This document shows positions 52,590 through 61,794 of a DNA stretch of 64,000 nt, one piece after another (positions within the stretch are counted from its first letter, which is position 1; every line of letters begins with the position of its first letter). A program made the position numbers and the translations under genes. The notes under the pieces are model-generated. The model was not told where the DNA came from and searched no databases. It saw only the letters and a program-made list of their open reading frames with translations. Origin of the DNA: Streptomyces sp. BV286 (GTDB lineage: Bacteria; Actinomycetota; Actinomycetes; Streptomycetales; Streptomycetaceae); the NCBI RefSeq assembly GCF_019090165.1, contig NZ_JAHRIB010000095.1, forward strand, positions 1 through 64,000, given 5' to 3'.

Positions 52590-54224
52590 TCACAAGCGGT
52601 AGGGCTTGTACACCGGCATGCACGCGCCGCTGTCGGAACCGCTCACGACGTCGGCATCCTTGGGAAGTTCCCCGGCCTTCGGCGCGGACTGCTTCGGATA
52701 GGCCGTGCCGTTCCGCCAGTCGCCGCCCACGACCAGGGTGACCCCGGAGACGTCGGTCGACTTCTTCACCGAACTCAGCGGGATGCCCAGGGACTTGGCG
52801 ACCGCCTGGGCGTCGCCCTCCAGCTCGGCGCTCGGGAAGCGGACGACCGTCCTGTCCTCGGCCACCGCGGCCGACCTGTCGGCCGTCGCCCTGGTGAAGC
52901 CCTTCTGGGTGAGCAGCCCGGCGATCGTGCTCGCCCTGCCGCCGACCGGGCCGAGCGTGGCCGACTGCGTGCCGTTCCGCACCGCCACAGCGATCTCGTC
53001 GTCCGCGGCCGCCGGGTCCTTGGAGACCTTTTCCGCGGCCTTCTTCTTCGCCGTTTTCCCGCCCTTGTCGAACGCGATGTCGTCGCGGACCATCGTCCAC
53101 ACCTTCTCGGCGTCGGCGCCCGCCGGGACCAGGTGGTTGGGGTCCTGCGGGTCGACGACGGTCGGTACGGTCGTCATGGTGATCCGCTTGGTCGGCACCG
53201 TCTTGAGCTGCATGCCCAGGTCGTACAGGTCCTTGACCGAGCCGAGTTCCTCGGAGACCTTCAGGGACTTCGTGGCTGCCTCGGCCAGGCCCATCAACCG
53301 CCCGCCGTCGGTGAAGACGTTCTGGTCCTTCAGCGTGCGGATCATCGAGTTCATGTACATGTGCTGGGCCTTGGCCCGGCCCAGGTCGCTGTAGAAGGCG
53401 TGCCTGGTGCGCAGCCACTGCAGGGCCTTCTTGCCCGTGATCTTCTGCTTGCCGGCATCCAGCCGCAGGTTGGAGCCGCCGGGCACGCCGGGCAGCGGGC
53501 GGTCCCACATCTTGTGCTCCACACAGACCTCGACACCGCCGATGGCGTCCGCCATCTTCACCACACCCGCGAAGTCGATCGTCATCCAGTGGTCGATGTA
53601 GACACCGGTGAGGTTCTGCCAGGTGGCCAGGGTGCAGCCGGCTCCGCCGCGGCCCAACGACGCGTTGATGATGTTGTTGGTCGCGGGGTACTGCTCGTCG
53701 GTCTCGGGATCCGTGCACTTCGGGATGTCGACCCGGGTGTCGCGCGGAATGCTCACGACGGCGGCGCTCTTGCGGTCCGCGGACAGGTGGATGAGCATCT
53801 GGACGTCGCCCAGCGGTTTGCTGCCGACCTGGTCCCGGCTGCCGCCGAGCTTGACGTTCTCCGTGGAGTTACGGCTGTCGGAGCCGATCAGCAGGATGTT
53901 CAGCGGTGTCTGGCCGGCCGCGTTCGGCTTCGACTTCTCCGCCTTGGAGTCTCCGCTGGCGCGCTCGCCCTTCTGGATGTTGCTGTTCAGGTGCTGGTAG
54001 TAGAGGTAACCGGCGCCGGCCGTCCCGAGTATGAGCACCGCGAGGGTCGCGGCGGACCACCGGAGTATGCCGTGTTTGCTGCGGGGTCGCGGTGATCTGC
54101 CATGCCGGCCACCGCCGGCGTCACCCCCCTCCTGCTGTGCCCCACCACTGTGCGAGCCGCCCTCCCCCGTGGCCGACCGGTCATGTGGTCGGGTCCCCTC
54201 TCCCCGCACACTGCTCTGCACCAT
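52590..54224 (-). CDS. LytR-CpsA-Psr (LCP) family protein 4, with LytR_C domain
   Basis: 544 residues. The cytoplasmic start is Gly/His/Arg-rich, with one transmembrane helix at about 57-80 (SAATLAVLILGTAGAGYLYYQ). LCP domain: LNILLIGSDSRNS, AAVVSIPRDTRVDIP, IDHWMTIDFAGVVKMADAIGGV, ALQWLRTRHAFYSDLGRAKAQH. The LytR_C domain is near the end (IAVAVRNGTQSATLGPVGGRASTI...). ATG 54224 is preceded by GGGAGG. It is the last of three LCP genes read leftward. Confidence 0.93.
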   Translation of the reverse strand: MVQSSVRGEGTRPHDRSATGEGGSHSGGAQQEGGDAGGGRHGRSPRPRSKHGILRWSAATLAVLILGTAGAGYLYYQHLNSNIQKGERASGDSKAEKSKPNAAGQTPLNILLIGSDSRNSTENVKLGGSRDQVGSKPLGDVQMLIHLSADRKSAAVVSIPRDTRVDIPKCTDPETDEQYPATNNIINASLGRGGAGCTLATWQNLTGVYIDHWMTIDFAGVVKMADAIGGVEVCVEHKMWDRPLPGVPGGSNLRLDAGKQKITGKKALQWLRTRHAFYSDLGRAKAQHMYMNSMIRTLKDQNVFTDGGRLMGLAEAATKSLKVSEELGSVKDLYDLGMQLKTVPTKRITMTTVPTVVDPQDPNHLVPAGADAEKVWTMVRDDIAFDKGGKTAKKKAAEKVSKDPAAADDEIAVAVRNGTQSATLGPVGGRASTIAGLLTQKGFTRATADRSAAVAEDRTVVRFPSAELEGDAQAVAKSLGIPLSSVKKSTDVSGVTLVVGGDWRNGTAYPKQSAPKAGELPKDADVVSGSDSGACMPVYKPYRL

Positions 54225-54260
54225 CTCCCTGCCTCCCACCCCTGCGCCCGACACAAAGAA

Positions 54261-54291
54261 TCCGTCGTACGCCTGTTAGACGCACGACGGA
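54261..54291 (-). terminator. Terminator between LCP 5 and LCP 4
   Basis: TCCGTCGT (54261-54268) and ACGACGGA (54284-54291) pair over 8 bp. On the minus strand the stem is followed by TTCTTTGTGT, so it fits termination of LCP 5 transcripts, ten bases after the LCP 5 stop. Confidence 0.65.
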
Positions 54292-54300
54292 CCCTTTGGG

Positions 54301-56043
54301 TTACCCGGCGCACTCAACCTTGTCTGCCGTCGATTTCTCGACGTCCGCCGAACCGGCCGACGGAGCGGTCAGTGAAACCCCGGCCCCCTTGAAGTCCTCT
54401 CCCAGGGTCAGCGAAATCGCAGGCAGGCCCTGGGAGTTGGTCACGCTCTTGCCCGGCTTCATCGCCGACCCGGGCAGACCCATGAGGTCGGCGAGCCTGC
54501 GTGCCTGATCGGCCTGGTCAGGAGCGTACTCAAGAGTAGTCTTTTTCAGCGTCACTCCGGCGTTGCCCGCGTTCTCGGACTTGGTCACACCCTCTTCGAC
54601 CTGCAGCCAGTTGAGGGTCTCCTGCGCGGACCCGCCGGGGGCACCGCCGTTGAGGACCCTGACGCGTACCTCCGAAGGGTCGGCCTTGCTGCCCTTGAGC
54701 CGGGCGGCCACGGCGGCCTTCTCCTTCTTCTTCTCCTGCTTGACGGCGGTGAGTGACACGTCGTCCTTCACCAGGGCGAACAGCTCCTTGGCGTTGGGCT
54801 CCTTGAAGACGACCGTCGCCTTGATGTCCTCGGTCGGATTGTCGACCACCGGCACCGTCGTGAAGGACAGGTTCTTCATGTCGAACTTGCCCAGTTCCAG
54901 GCCCAGATCGCGGAGCTTGGTGATGCTGCCGATCTTCGAGTCGACGGTCAGCGCCTTGGTGCCCGCCTCGGCCAGCTTCACGAGCTTCGTCGGACTGGTG
55001 AGGGTGTCGTTCGACTTCAGCTTGCGCATCAGCGAGCTGAGGAACTGCTGCTGGATCTCGATCCGGCTCAGGTCGCCGCCGAAGCCCACGGAGTGACGGG
55101 TGCGGACGAAGGCGAGCGCCTCCTCACCCTGGATCTTGTGCTCACCCTTGGACAACTTGAGCTTGGAGTCCGGGTCGTTGATGTCCTTGGCCAGACAGAC
55201 CTCGACGCCGTCGACCGCCGAGGTCAGCGTCTTGACCGCGTTGAAGTCGGCGATCATGAAGTGGTCCAGCTTGATGCCGGTCATCGCGGTGACGGTCCGC
55301 ATGGTGCAGCTCGGCGTGCGGCCCTCCTGGCCCAGGCTGTTGTTGAAGCGCGTGCTCAGCGTGCCCGGGATGACCTTGGTGGAGCCGTCCTCCTGGGTCG
55401 TCGGACAGTCCGGGATGTCGGTGATCAGGTCACGCGGAATGCTCATCGCGGTGGCGTTCGTACGGTCCTTGGAGACATGCAGCAACACCGTGGTGTCGGC
55501 GTGCCCCGGGCTGTTCGAGTCGCCGTAGCCGCTGTTCCCGGCACCCGTGCGCTTGTCCGTGCCCACCAGCAGGACGTTGATCGCCCGGTCCTTGCTGAAG
55601 CCGCCGGTACCCGCGCCGTCGTCGGAGACGGACGTGATGTTGTCGTTCAGGTGCTTCCAGTAGAGGTACCCGGCCGTACTGGCGCCGACGAGCAGGAAGG
55701 CCATCGTGCCGCCCGTCCAGACCAGGATCTTCTTGCCCCTGGACTGTTTGGGCCGGCCCTTGCGGCGGCCGGGCGGCGGGCCCTGCGGCGCGCGTCGTCT
55801 GCGCGGTCCGGGCACGCCCGGTTCCGGCGCCTCCTCGGGCGTTTGCTGCCGCTCCCGGCCGGGAGCGGAGCGCCCCCGCGGGGGCGTGGCACCGCCCGCC
55901 GTTCTGCGAGCGCGGGGACCGGGGACCGCTGACTGCGCTGCGGAAGCCTGCAGTCGCAGTTCGTAGTCGCCGGTGCTCGGGTTGAGTACCCACTGGTCTG
56001 CGGGGTCGATATCGTCCGCCCGCCCACGGCCTTGCGCGTCCAC
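54301..56043 (-). CDS. LytR-CpsA-Psr (LCP) family protein 5, with LytR_C domain
   Basis: 580 residues. The start VDAQGRGRADDIDPADQWVL is a conserved-looking N-terminal motif; a long Arg/Pro/Gly-rich cytoplasmic region follows, then a transmembrane helix (TGGTMAFLLVGASTAGYLYW). LCP domain: INVLLVGTDKRTGAGN, AMSIPRDLITDIP, LDHFMIADFNAVKTLTSAVDGVEV, ALAFVRTRHSVGFGGDLSRIEIQQ. A LytR_C domain begins RVRVLNGGAPGGSAQETLNWLQ. Start GTG 56043 is preferred; TTG 56115 is in frame. Confidence 0.92.
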   Translation of the reverse strand: MDAQGRGRADDIDPADQWVLNPSTGDYELRLQASAAQSAVPGPRARRTAGGATPPRGRSAPGRERQQTPEEAPEPGVPGPRRRRAPQGPPPGRRKGRPKQSRGKKILVWTGGTMAFLLVGASTAGYLYWKHLNDNITSVSDDGAGTGGFSKDRAINVLLVGTDKRTGAGNSGYGDSNSPGHADTTVLLHVSKDRTNATAMSIPRDLITDIPDCPTTQEDGSTKVIPGTLSTRFNNSLGQEGRTPSCTMRTVTAMTGIKLDHFMIADFNAVKTLTSAVDGVEVCLAKDINDPDSKLKLSKGEHKIQGEEALAFVRTRHSVGFGGDLSRIEIQQQFLSSLMRKLKSNDTLTSPTKLVKLAEAGTKALTVDSKIGSITKLRDLGLELGKFDMKNLSFTTVPVVDNPTEDIKATVVFKEPNAKELFALVKDDVSLTAVKQEKKKEKAAVAARLKGSKADPSEVRVRVLNGGAPGGSAQETLNWLQVEEGVTKSENAGNAGVTLKKTTLEYAPDQADQARRLADLMGLPGSAMKPGKSVTNSQGLPAISLTLGEDFKGAGVSLTAPSAGSADVEKSTADKVECAG

Positions 56044-56301
56044 GGTTGCTTGAGTCCTCCGTCGGGGCCACGCGGCGTCTTTCCCCCTCAAAAGACGCTC
56101 GGTCAGTCGGTCCAACCAGTGCGCGACCTCAGGACAGACCTCGTGGCCGGGTGCACCGGATCGCTCACACTATCCGCCCTGTTCGGCGTCAAGCGACGAC
56201 GGTGACAAATTCCACGTCCCTACAACCGGGCAATCCACCCAATTCTTTGAACGTACGTTCTCTCTCTTGGTGTGCCCTTTACTCAGCGGGCCGTTCCGGC
56301 G
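56044..56301 (-). promoter_or_regulatory. Intergenic region between LCP 6 and LCP 5
   Basis: 258 bases, AT-richer around 56200-56280. Contains a 12-bp perfect palindrome GAACGTACGTTC (56249-56260). On the minus strand TTGACG (revcomp of 56187-56192) lies 14 bases from TAGTGT (revcomp of 56167-56172), a promoter-like but short-spaced pair upstream of LCP 5. Confidence 0.4.
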
Positions 56302-57681
56302 TCAACCGCACGCGTCCTCGGCGGCCGTGTTCCCCCGGAAAGTCGGCGCGGGACTCGTGGCGGGCGAAGGGTCGGCGGCCCGTTTTCCGTCTGATGTGCC
56401 GTTCTGTGGTTCCGCCGGGCCCGAGTGGCGTCCGTCGCGCCCTTCTTGGCCCTCGTCACCCTGCCGAAAAGGCCCGTAGCCGTACGAATCGCCGTGCGCA
56501 TCACCGGATGTGTCCTCGGTGTTCTCGGTGCCCTCGGTCTCATCCGGTGCCGTACGGCTCCACTGTGTGCCGGAATTTTCCGGAAGTTCCTTGGTGACCT
56601 CCAACGGCGCGTCCGTACGCAGCCGTTCGAAGAGTTTCTCCGCCTCGGGTTCCACGAGCTGGTCGCGATTGGCGTTGTAGGCGTACGACTCCCTGGGCAC
56701 GGTGAGGAATTGCACCCGTTCGGTGGGGATGTTGCGCATGCCGCGCACCAGGTCGTAAAGGCCCCGCAGGCTCGCCAGTGCGGGGTCGGTGGTGAGCGAC
56801 GACGTCGCCGCGTCCAGCACGGGATAGAGCTTCACCGGATTCAGCAGTACGTCGTTGCTGCGCACCTTGTTGACCAGCGCGCCCAGGAAACGCTGCTGGC
56901 GGTCCATCCGGTCGGTGTCGCTGCCGTCACCGATGGTCTTGCGGGCGCGTACGTAGCCGAGGGCCTGTTCGCCGTTGAGCCGCACCTTGCCCGCGGGCAG
57001 CCGCAGCTTGGCCGCGGGATCGTCGATCGGCTCCTTGAGGCACACCTCGACGCCGTCCACCGCGTCGACCATGTCCTTGAACCCATGGAAGTCGACCACC
57101 ATGTGGTGGTCGACCCGAACGCGGGTCAGTTTCTCGACGGTACGGATCGTGCAGGCCGAACCGCCGCTCTGGAAGGCGTAGTTGAACATCGCGAACAGGG
57201 GCGCCGTGCGGGTGCCGTCGGGCCGGCGGCAGCTCGGTACGTCCACCATCAGGTCGCGGGGGAGCGAGACGGCGGTCGCGCTGCGCCGGTTCGCCGCCAG
57301 GTGCAGCAGGATCGTGGTGTCGGAGCGCTCGGTGCCGGAGTCCCGTCCGTACTTGCCGTTCCCGTCCCCCGACCGCGAGTCCGAGCCGATCAGCAGGATG
57401 TTCTGGGCGTCCCGCACCAGCGAGGTGGGCCGCTCCTTCTCGTACCGGGCGAGCTCGGCGGCGGTGTCGTCGTCCGACGTGATGTTGCCGTTCAGCTTCT
57501 CGTACACCGCCCACCCGGCTCCCGCCGCGGCCACGAGGACCACGGCGGTGCCGATGCCCGCGTACCGCAGCCACCGCCGGCGGCGCCGGGCGGCACCGGC
57601 TCCGGTGGCGGACGCGCCCGCGCCGGGCCCGACCACCCCCTCGCCGTGCGTGCCTCCGCTGCCGCTCACGCCACGCTCCAC
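56302..57681 (-). CDS. LytR-CpsA-Psr (LCP) family protein 6
   Basis: 459 residues. Gly/Ala-rich start, RRRRRWLRYAG then transmembrane helix (IGTAVVLVAAAGAGWAVYE). LCP domain: AQNILLIGSDSRSGDGN, ATAVSLPRDLMVDVP, VDHHMVVDFHGFKDMVDAVDGVEV, ALGYVRARKTIGDGSDTDRMDRQQ. There is no LytR_C domain; instead a Glu/Thr/Gly-rich tail of ~90 residues (ENTEDTSGDAHGDSYGYG...). GTG 57681, with AGGAGG upstream; GTG 57669 is alternative. Confidence 0.92.
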   Translation of the reverse strand: MERGVSGSGGTHGEGVVGPGAGASATGAGAARRRRRWLRYAGIGTAVVLVAAAGAGWAVYEKLNGNITSDDDTAAELARYEKERPTSLVRDAQNILLIGSDSRSGDGNGKYGRDSGTERSDTTILLHLAANRRSATAVSLPRDLMVDVPSCRRPDGTRTAPLFAMFNYAFQSGGSACTIRTVEKLTRVRVDHHMVVDFHGFKDMVDAVDGVEVCLKEPIDDPAAKLRLPAGKVRLNGEQALGYVRARKTIGDGSDTDRMDRQQRFLGALVNKVRSNDVLLNPVKLYPVLDAATSSLTTDPALASLRGLYDLVRGMRNIPTERVQFLTVPRESYAYNANRDQLVEPEAEKLFERLRTDAPLEVTKELPENSGTQWSRTAPDETEGTENTEDTSGDAHGDSYGYGPFRQGDEGQEGRDGRHSGPAEPQNGTSDGKRAADPSPATSPAPTFRGNTAAEDACG

Positions 57682-57867
57682 CCCTCCTGCCGTTCGGAAC
57701 CTGCCCCTACGACCATGACCCGGCGGGGGACGGGGGGCTTCGGGGGAGGGGCCGAACGGGGGACGGGACCGGGGATGCGGCGGGGCCGGAGGCCGACGTC
57801 TCCCGGCCCGCCGCGCGGGCGAGGGAAACCGCCCACGCCGCGCGGCGAACCCGCGCGGCGAACCCGC
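57682..57867. repeat. G-rich intergenic region with 13-bp duplication
   Basis: Positions 57721-57780 hold many GGG/GGGG runs and could form G-quadruplexes on the plus strand. CCGCGCGGCGAAC occurs twice in direct succession at 57838-57850 and 57851-57863. No gene is visible. Confidence 0.6.
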
Positions 57868-58623
57868 TCAGCGAGCCGTGGAGGTGACCCGCTCGCTCTC
57901 GATCCGCTTGGCCAGGGAGTCGCCCCCGAGCTGGTCGAGGTTCCGGCACAGCACCACGGACCCGCCGGTGGCCAGCGGCGCGTAGAGACCGGCGCTCAGC
58001 CCGTCCCACGTGTCGTACGAAAGCGCGGACAACAGCCGGGACCCGGGCCCCGTCAGGTCGAGCCCGGGAGCGTCGGCCCGCGCCCGCTCGACGACCTCCG
58101 CCCCCGTCAGCTCCGCCCCGGCCACGACCAGTGCGGCACTCTCCGGGTCCACCGGGCCGTACGGCCGGAAGACGTCACCCTGACCGGGCACCTCGACGGC
58201 GTAGTCGGCGTACCCGGCCGGCGGCTGCGCGAAGCGGCGTCCCAGCGGCGCGAGCGACAACGCCACCCGCTCCCCGGAACAGGCGAGCCCGGCCTCGAAC
58301 CGGCCCGGTCCGGCGACCACGTGATCGGCAACGCCCGCGTCACCCCCGACATCCGCCACCACGCCCGCGGACGAACACGCGAGCAGCCACACCGCCGTCT
58401 GCCAGTGCGCGGGCAGCAGCAGCGCCACGCGCTCACCGGGCTCGGCGCCCAGTTCGCCCTGGAGCAGATTCGCGGTCTTGGCCACCCAATTGGCGAAGGT
58501 GGCCACGGACAGTTCGACACGTTCGCCCGTGGCGTCGTCGTAGAAGGTCACCAGGGGGCGTGCGGGATCCGCGGCGAGCGCGGATCGCAGCAGGTCGGCG
58601 GGGGTGCGGTCGGTGGCGTTCAC
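57868..58623 (-). CDS. TIGR03089-like AMP-binding-related protein
   Basis: 251 residues resembling the N-terminal part of acyl-CoA synthetases but short. ADLLRSALAADPARPLVTFYDDATGERVELSVATFANWVAKTANLL and ERVALLLPAHWQTAVWLLAC match. The AMP-binding P-loop motif and the C-terminal catalytic domain are absent, as in the TIGR03089 family, whose role is unknown. The start is GTG 58623. It is divergent from the amidase gene. Confidence 0.85.
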   Translation of the reverse strand: MNATDRTPADLLRSALAADPARPLVTFYDDATGERVELSVATFANWVAKTANLLQGELGAEPGERVALLLPAHWQTAVWLLACSSAGVVADVGGDAGVADHVVAGPGRFEAGLACSGERVALSLAPLGRRFAQPPAGYADYAVEVPGQGDVFRPYGPVDPESAALVVAGAELTGAEVVERARADAPGLDLTGPGSRLLSALSYDTWDGLSAGLYAPLATGGSVVLCRNLDQLGGDSLAKRIESERVTSTAR

Positions 58624-58727
58624 GGGACGCAAGCGTACGCGGGCACCTGCCCGGGCGGGGGAGCGAGGGCCACCGGTTCGGCCGAGTGCGGCCGACGGTC
58701 CGTCATATCCCGGATGGACAGATAAGT

Positions 58728-60356
58728 ATGACTATGTCCAGGATCAGGGGCATGCGCGGACATCTTGCTTCCTCGATCGCCGTCACGTGTGCGGCCGCCC
58801 TGGCCTTCCCCCTGGCGCTGGCCTCCGACGCCGCGGCCACGCCCCTCGCCTCCGGAAGGCCGGCCGACGGCAGACCGGTCGCCGGGTGGACGACCCCGGA
58901 CGGACCGGCATCCGGGCGAACGGCACGCGCCCGACCCGAAACGGCCAGGCCGTCCACCACCTCGGCGGGGCCCCGCACGGGCGCGGCGGCAGCCCCCGTG
59001 GCGTCGGCCGACCGGGCCGTCCCCGGCAGCACCCAGTCCCTCCCGCTCGCCCCCCTCGCCCCCGGTGCCTCCCACGTCACGCCCACCCCCTCCGGCGACC
59101 GCACGCTGGCCCCCGTGTCCGCCCCCGTCCAGGGCCTCGCCCGGCGGGACGTGCGGCACTTCTCCCTCGTGGGCGTCGTCTGGGACAACCCCGACAGCGA
59201 ACTCCACGGCCGGGTCCAGGTCCGTACCCGCGCCACCGGCACCGGCAGATGGTCCGCCTGGCAGGACGTGGACACGCACAACCACGAGCACGCGGCCGAC
59301 CCCGACACCGCGGAACGCACCTCCGGCCGGGTACGGGGCTCCACGGCGCCCCTGTGGGTGGGTGCCTCGGACGGTGTCGAGGTCCGCGTCCAGGCGGAGG
59401 CGGACGGCCGGGCGGGCGCCGACGGGAGGGCCGCCGCGAGCGAGCCCCTCCCCAGGGGACTGCACGTCGAACTGGTCGATCCCGGCGCCGAGCCCCCGCC
59501 CCAGGGCTCCGAGGTGGACGTCCCCCGCGCCACGGCCCTGACCGCCGAGTCCGCGGCCTCCTCCGCCGTCAACGCCGACCTCGCCCCCCTCGGAGCCACC
59601 GAGATCCCGGCCCTGAGCCAGCGGCAGACGCGGGCCGACCTGCTCGCGACCCGCGGCGAGGGCGAGGAGACGACGGGTACGACGGGCACGACCGGTACGG
59701 CCGGTACGACGGACACGGCCGGCTCGGCGGCCGGCCAGCAGGCGAAGCCGTACATCGGCGCACGTCCGCGCATCGTCACCCGCCGGGGCTGGGGCGCCGA
59801 CGAGACGATCCGCGAGCGGAACTTCAGCTACACGAAGACAGTGAAGGCCGCCTTCGTCCACCACACCGCGTCGGGCAACAACTACCGCTGCGCGCAAGCC
59901 TCTTCAGTCATCCGCAGTATCTACCGCTACCACGTGAAGAGCAGCGGCTGGCGTGACATCGGCTACAACTTCCTCGTCGACAAGTGCGGAAACATCTACG
60001 AGGGACGGGCCGGTGGCGTGGCCAAGCCGGTCATGGGCGCGCACACTCTCGGTTTCAACACCAAGAGCATGGGGATCGCGGTCCTCGGAAGCTTCGGCGG
60101 CATCAACCCGCCGGCCCCCGCGGTGAAGGCCGTCGCCCGGCTCACCGCGTGGAAGCTCGGCCTCTTCGGAGCGAACCCGCAGGGCAAGACCTACCTCACG
60201 TCGGGTGGCGGGAATCTCTACCGAAAAGGAAAGAACGTACGACTCAATGTAATCTCCGGTCACCGGGACGGATTCGCCACCGAATGCCCGGGCGGCCGGC
60301 TGTACGCGAAGCTCGGCAGTGCCCGTGCCACTTCGGCCCGCTACCAGGGACGATGA
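58728..60356 (+). CDS. Secreted N-acetylmuramoyl-L-alanine amidase (PGRP family)
   Basis: 542 residues. A signal peptide (SSIAVTCAAALAFPLALASDAAA) is followed by a long Pro/Ala/Thr-rich region with a 9-bp-coded repeat. The C-terminal peptidoglycan-recognition/amidase domain starts about residue 345: RRGWGADETIRERNFSYTKTVKAAFVHHTASGNNYRC, GYNFLVDKCGNIYEGRAGG, VISGHRDGFATECPGGRLY. The zinc ligands are the first histidine of the HHTA motif, the His in SGHRD and the Cys in ECPG. It cleaves the stem peptide from glycan strands. ATG 58728 is preferred; 58734 is possible. Confidence 0.93.
   Translation: MTMSRIRGMRGHLASSIAVTCAAALAFPLALASDAAATPLASGRPADGRPVAGWTTPDGPASGRTARARPETARPSTTSAGPRTGAAAAPVASADRAVPGSTQSLPLAPLAPGASHVTPTPSGDRTLAPVSAPVQGLARRDVRHFSLVGVVWDNPDSELHGRVQVRTRATGTGRWSAWQDVDTHNHEHAADPDTAERTSGRVRGSTAPLWVGASDGVEVRVQAEADGRAGADGRAAASEPLPRGLHVELVDPGAEPPPQGSEVDVPRATALTAESAASSAVNADLAPLGATEIPALSQRQTRADLLATRGEGEETTGTTGTTGTAGTTDTAGSAAGQQAKPYIGARPRIVTRRGWGADETIRERNFSYTKTVKAAFVHHTASGNNYRCAQASSVIRSIYRYHVKSSGWRDIGYNFLVDKCGNIYEGRAGGVAKPVMGAHTLGFNTKSMGIAVLGSFGGINPPAPAVKAVARLTAWKLGLFGANPQGKTYLTSGGGNLYRKGKNVRLNVISGHRDGFATECPGGRLYAKLGSARATSARYQGR
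59673..59717 (+). repeat. 9-bp coding tandem repeat
   Basis: Five degenerate 9-bp units of ACGGGTACG type in the amidase linker, coding repeated Thr-Gly-Thr. Likely variable between strains. Confidence 0.8.
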
Positions 60357-60523
60357 GGTCCGGTCGGCGGGAACGCTGAAGCTCGGCATGCCGGGTCCCC
60401 AAACCCGGCGGCTCCCCACGGCCATCCTCCCCCAGAGGCGCCCCACAGCCATCTAAACGGTCTGCACACACTGGCCGGTCGAAAGACAGTTCGGCCGGCC
60501 CCAGCAGGAAGCAGAGACGACAG
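60357..60523 (+). other. Gap between amidase and nucleotidyltransferase genes
   Basis: 167 bases; no clear hairpin or hexamer pair. Probably contains the promoter of the next gene. Confidence 0.25.
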
Positions 60524-61606
60524 GTGACAGAAGCGATCCTCCTGGTCGGCGGCAAGGGCACACGGCTGCGCCCCCTCACGGTGCACACGCCGAAGCCGAT
60601 GGTTCCGGCGGCCGGGGTACCGTTCCTCACGCACCAGCTGGCACGGGCGAGAGCGGCGGGGGTCGAGCACATAGTGCTCGCCACGTCCTACCTGGCCGAG
60701 GTCTTCGAGCCCTACTTCGGCGACGGTTCGTCGCTGGGGCTCCACATCGAGTACGTCACCGAGGACGAACCCCTCGGCACCGGCGGCGCCATCCGGAACG
60801 TGGCCTCCCGCCTGAGATCCGCCCCCGACGATCCGGTCCTGATCTTCAACGGGGACATCCTGACCGGCCTGGACATCCCGGCCCTGGTCGACACCCACCG
60901 GTCGTCGGGCGCGGACGTGTCGCTGCACCTGACGCGGGTGGCGGACCCGAGGGCCTACGGCCTGGTCCCGACCGACGCCTCGGGCCGCGTACAGGCGTTC
61001 CTCGAGAAACCCCAGACCCCCGAGGAGATCGTCACCGACCAGATCAACGCGGGCGCGTACGTCTTCCGCCGCTCGGTCATCGACGCGATCCCCGCCGGCC
61101 GTCCGGTGTCGGTCGAACGGGAGACGTTCCCGGACCTCCTGGCCTCCGGGGCCCACCTCCAGGGCATGGTCGACTCCACGTACTGGCTGGACCTGGGCAC
61201 TCCGCAGGCCTTCGTGCGCGGCTCCGCCGACCTGGTCCTGGGCAGGGCCCCGTCCCCGGCGGTCCCGGGGCGCTGCGGCGACCGCCTGGTCCTGCCGACG
61301 GCCACGGTCGCCCCGGACGCCAAACTGACCGGCGGCACGGTCATCGGCAGCGGCGCGACCGTGGGCGAGGGGGCGCGCATCTCCGGCAGCACGATCCTGG
61401 CGGACGCCGTCGTCGAACCGGGCGCGGTCGTCACGGACTCCCTGATCGGCGTGGGAGCCCGTGTGGGCGCCCGCTCGATCCTCACCGGCGTGGTCGTCGG
61501 CGACGGCGCGTCGGTGGGCCCGGACAACGAACTCCGCGAGGGCGTACGCGTCTGGTGCGACGCCCGCATCCCGCAGGCGGCACTGCGCTTCTCGTCTGAC
61601 CAGTAG
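60524..61606 (+). CDS. Sugar-nucleotide pyrophosphorylase (mannose-1-P guanylyltransferase-like)
   Basis: 360 residues. The nucleotidyltransferase domain starts ILLVGGKGTRLRPLTVHTPKPMVPAAG, with VLIFNGDILTGLDIPAL and GAYVFRRSVIDAIP. The C-terminal ~95 residues are left-handed beta-helix hexapeptide repeats (TVIGSGATVGEGARISGSTILADAVVEPGAVV). It makes NDP-sugars, most likely GDP-mannose, for glycan synthesis. GTG 60524. It fits the envelope-glycan theme of the region and may feed the mannosyl-type transferases at 2370-9794. Confidence 0.88.
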   Translation: MTEAILLVGGKGTRLRPLTVHTPKPMVPAAGVPFLTHQLARARAAGVEHIVLATSYLAEVFEPYFGDGSSLGLHIEYVTEDEPLGTGGAIRNVASRLRSAPDDPVLIFNGDILTGLDIPALVDTHRSSGADVSLHLTRVADPRAYGLVPTDASGRVQAFLEKPQTPEEIVTDQINAGAYVFRRSVIDAIPAGRPVSVERETFPDLLASGAHLQGMVDSTYWLDLGTPQAFVRGSADLVLGRAPSPAVPGRCGDRLVLPTATVAPDAKLTGGTVIGSGATVGEGARISGSTILADAVVEPGAVVTDSLIGVGARVGARSILTGVVVGDGASVGPDNELREGVRVWCDARIPQAALRFSSDQ

Positions 61607-61794
61607 CGCCGCTTCTTGTCGGACCAGTCCGCCGGTGAGCGCCAGTAAGTACTGGTAGGGATCGGCACGAACGATCAGCAACCAAGGATCAGCAACAAGG
61701 GGGGACCCCGGTACCGCCGGGGGCCGAGGAGGGGGGCCCGGGCCTGCGCGCCACACGGCGCAGGCTCACACCTCCGGCGCGGGGGAGCCCGCAG
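61607..61794. terminator. Intergenic region with hairpins between convergent genes
   Basis: 188 bases. It holds a 6-bp GC stem (CCCCGG 61706-61711 with CCGGGG 61717-61722) and an 8-bp stem GCCTGCGC (61742-61749) with GCGCAGGC (61758-61765). GATCAGCAAC occurs twice nearby (61674-61683, 61687-61696). Probably terminates both neighbours; no gene. Confidence 0.45.
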
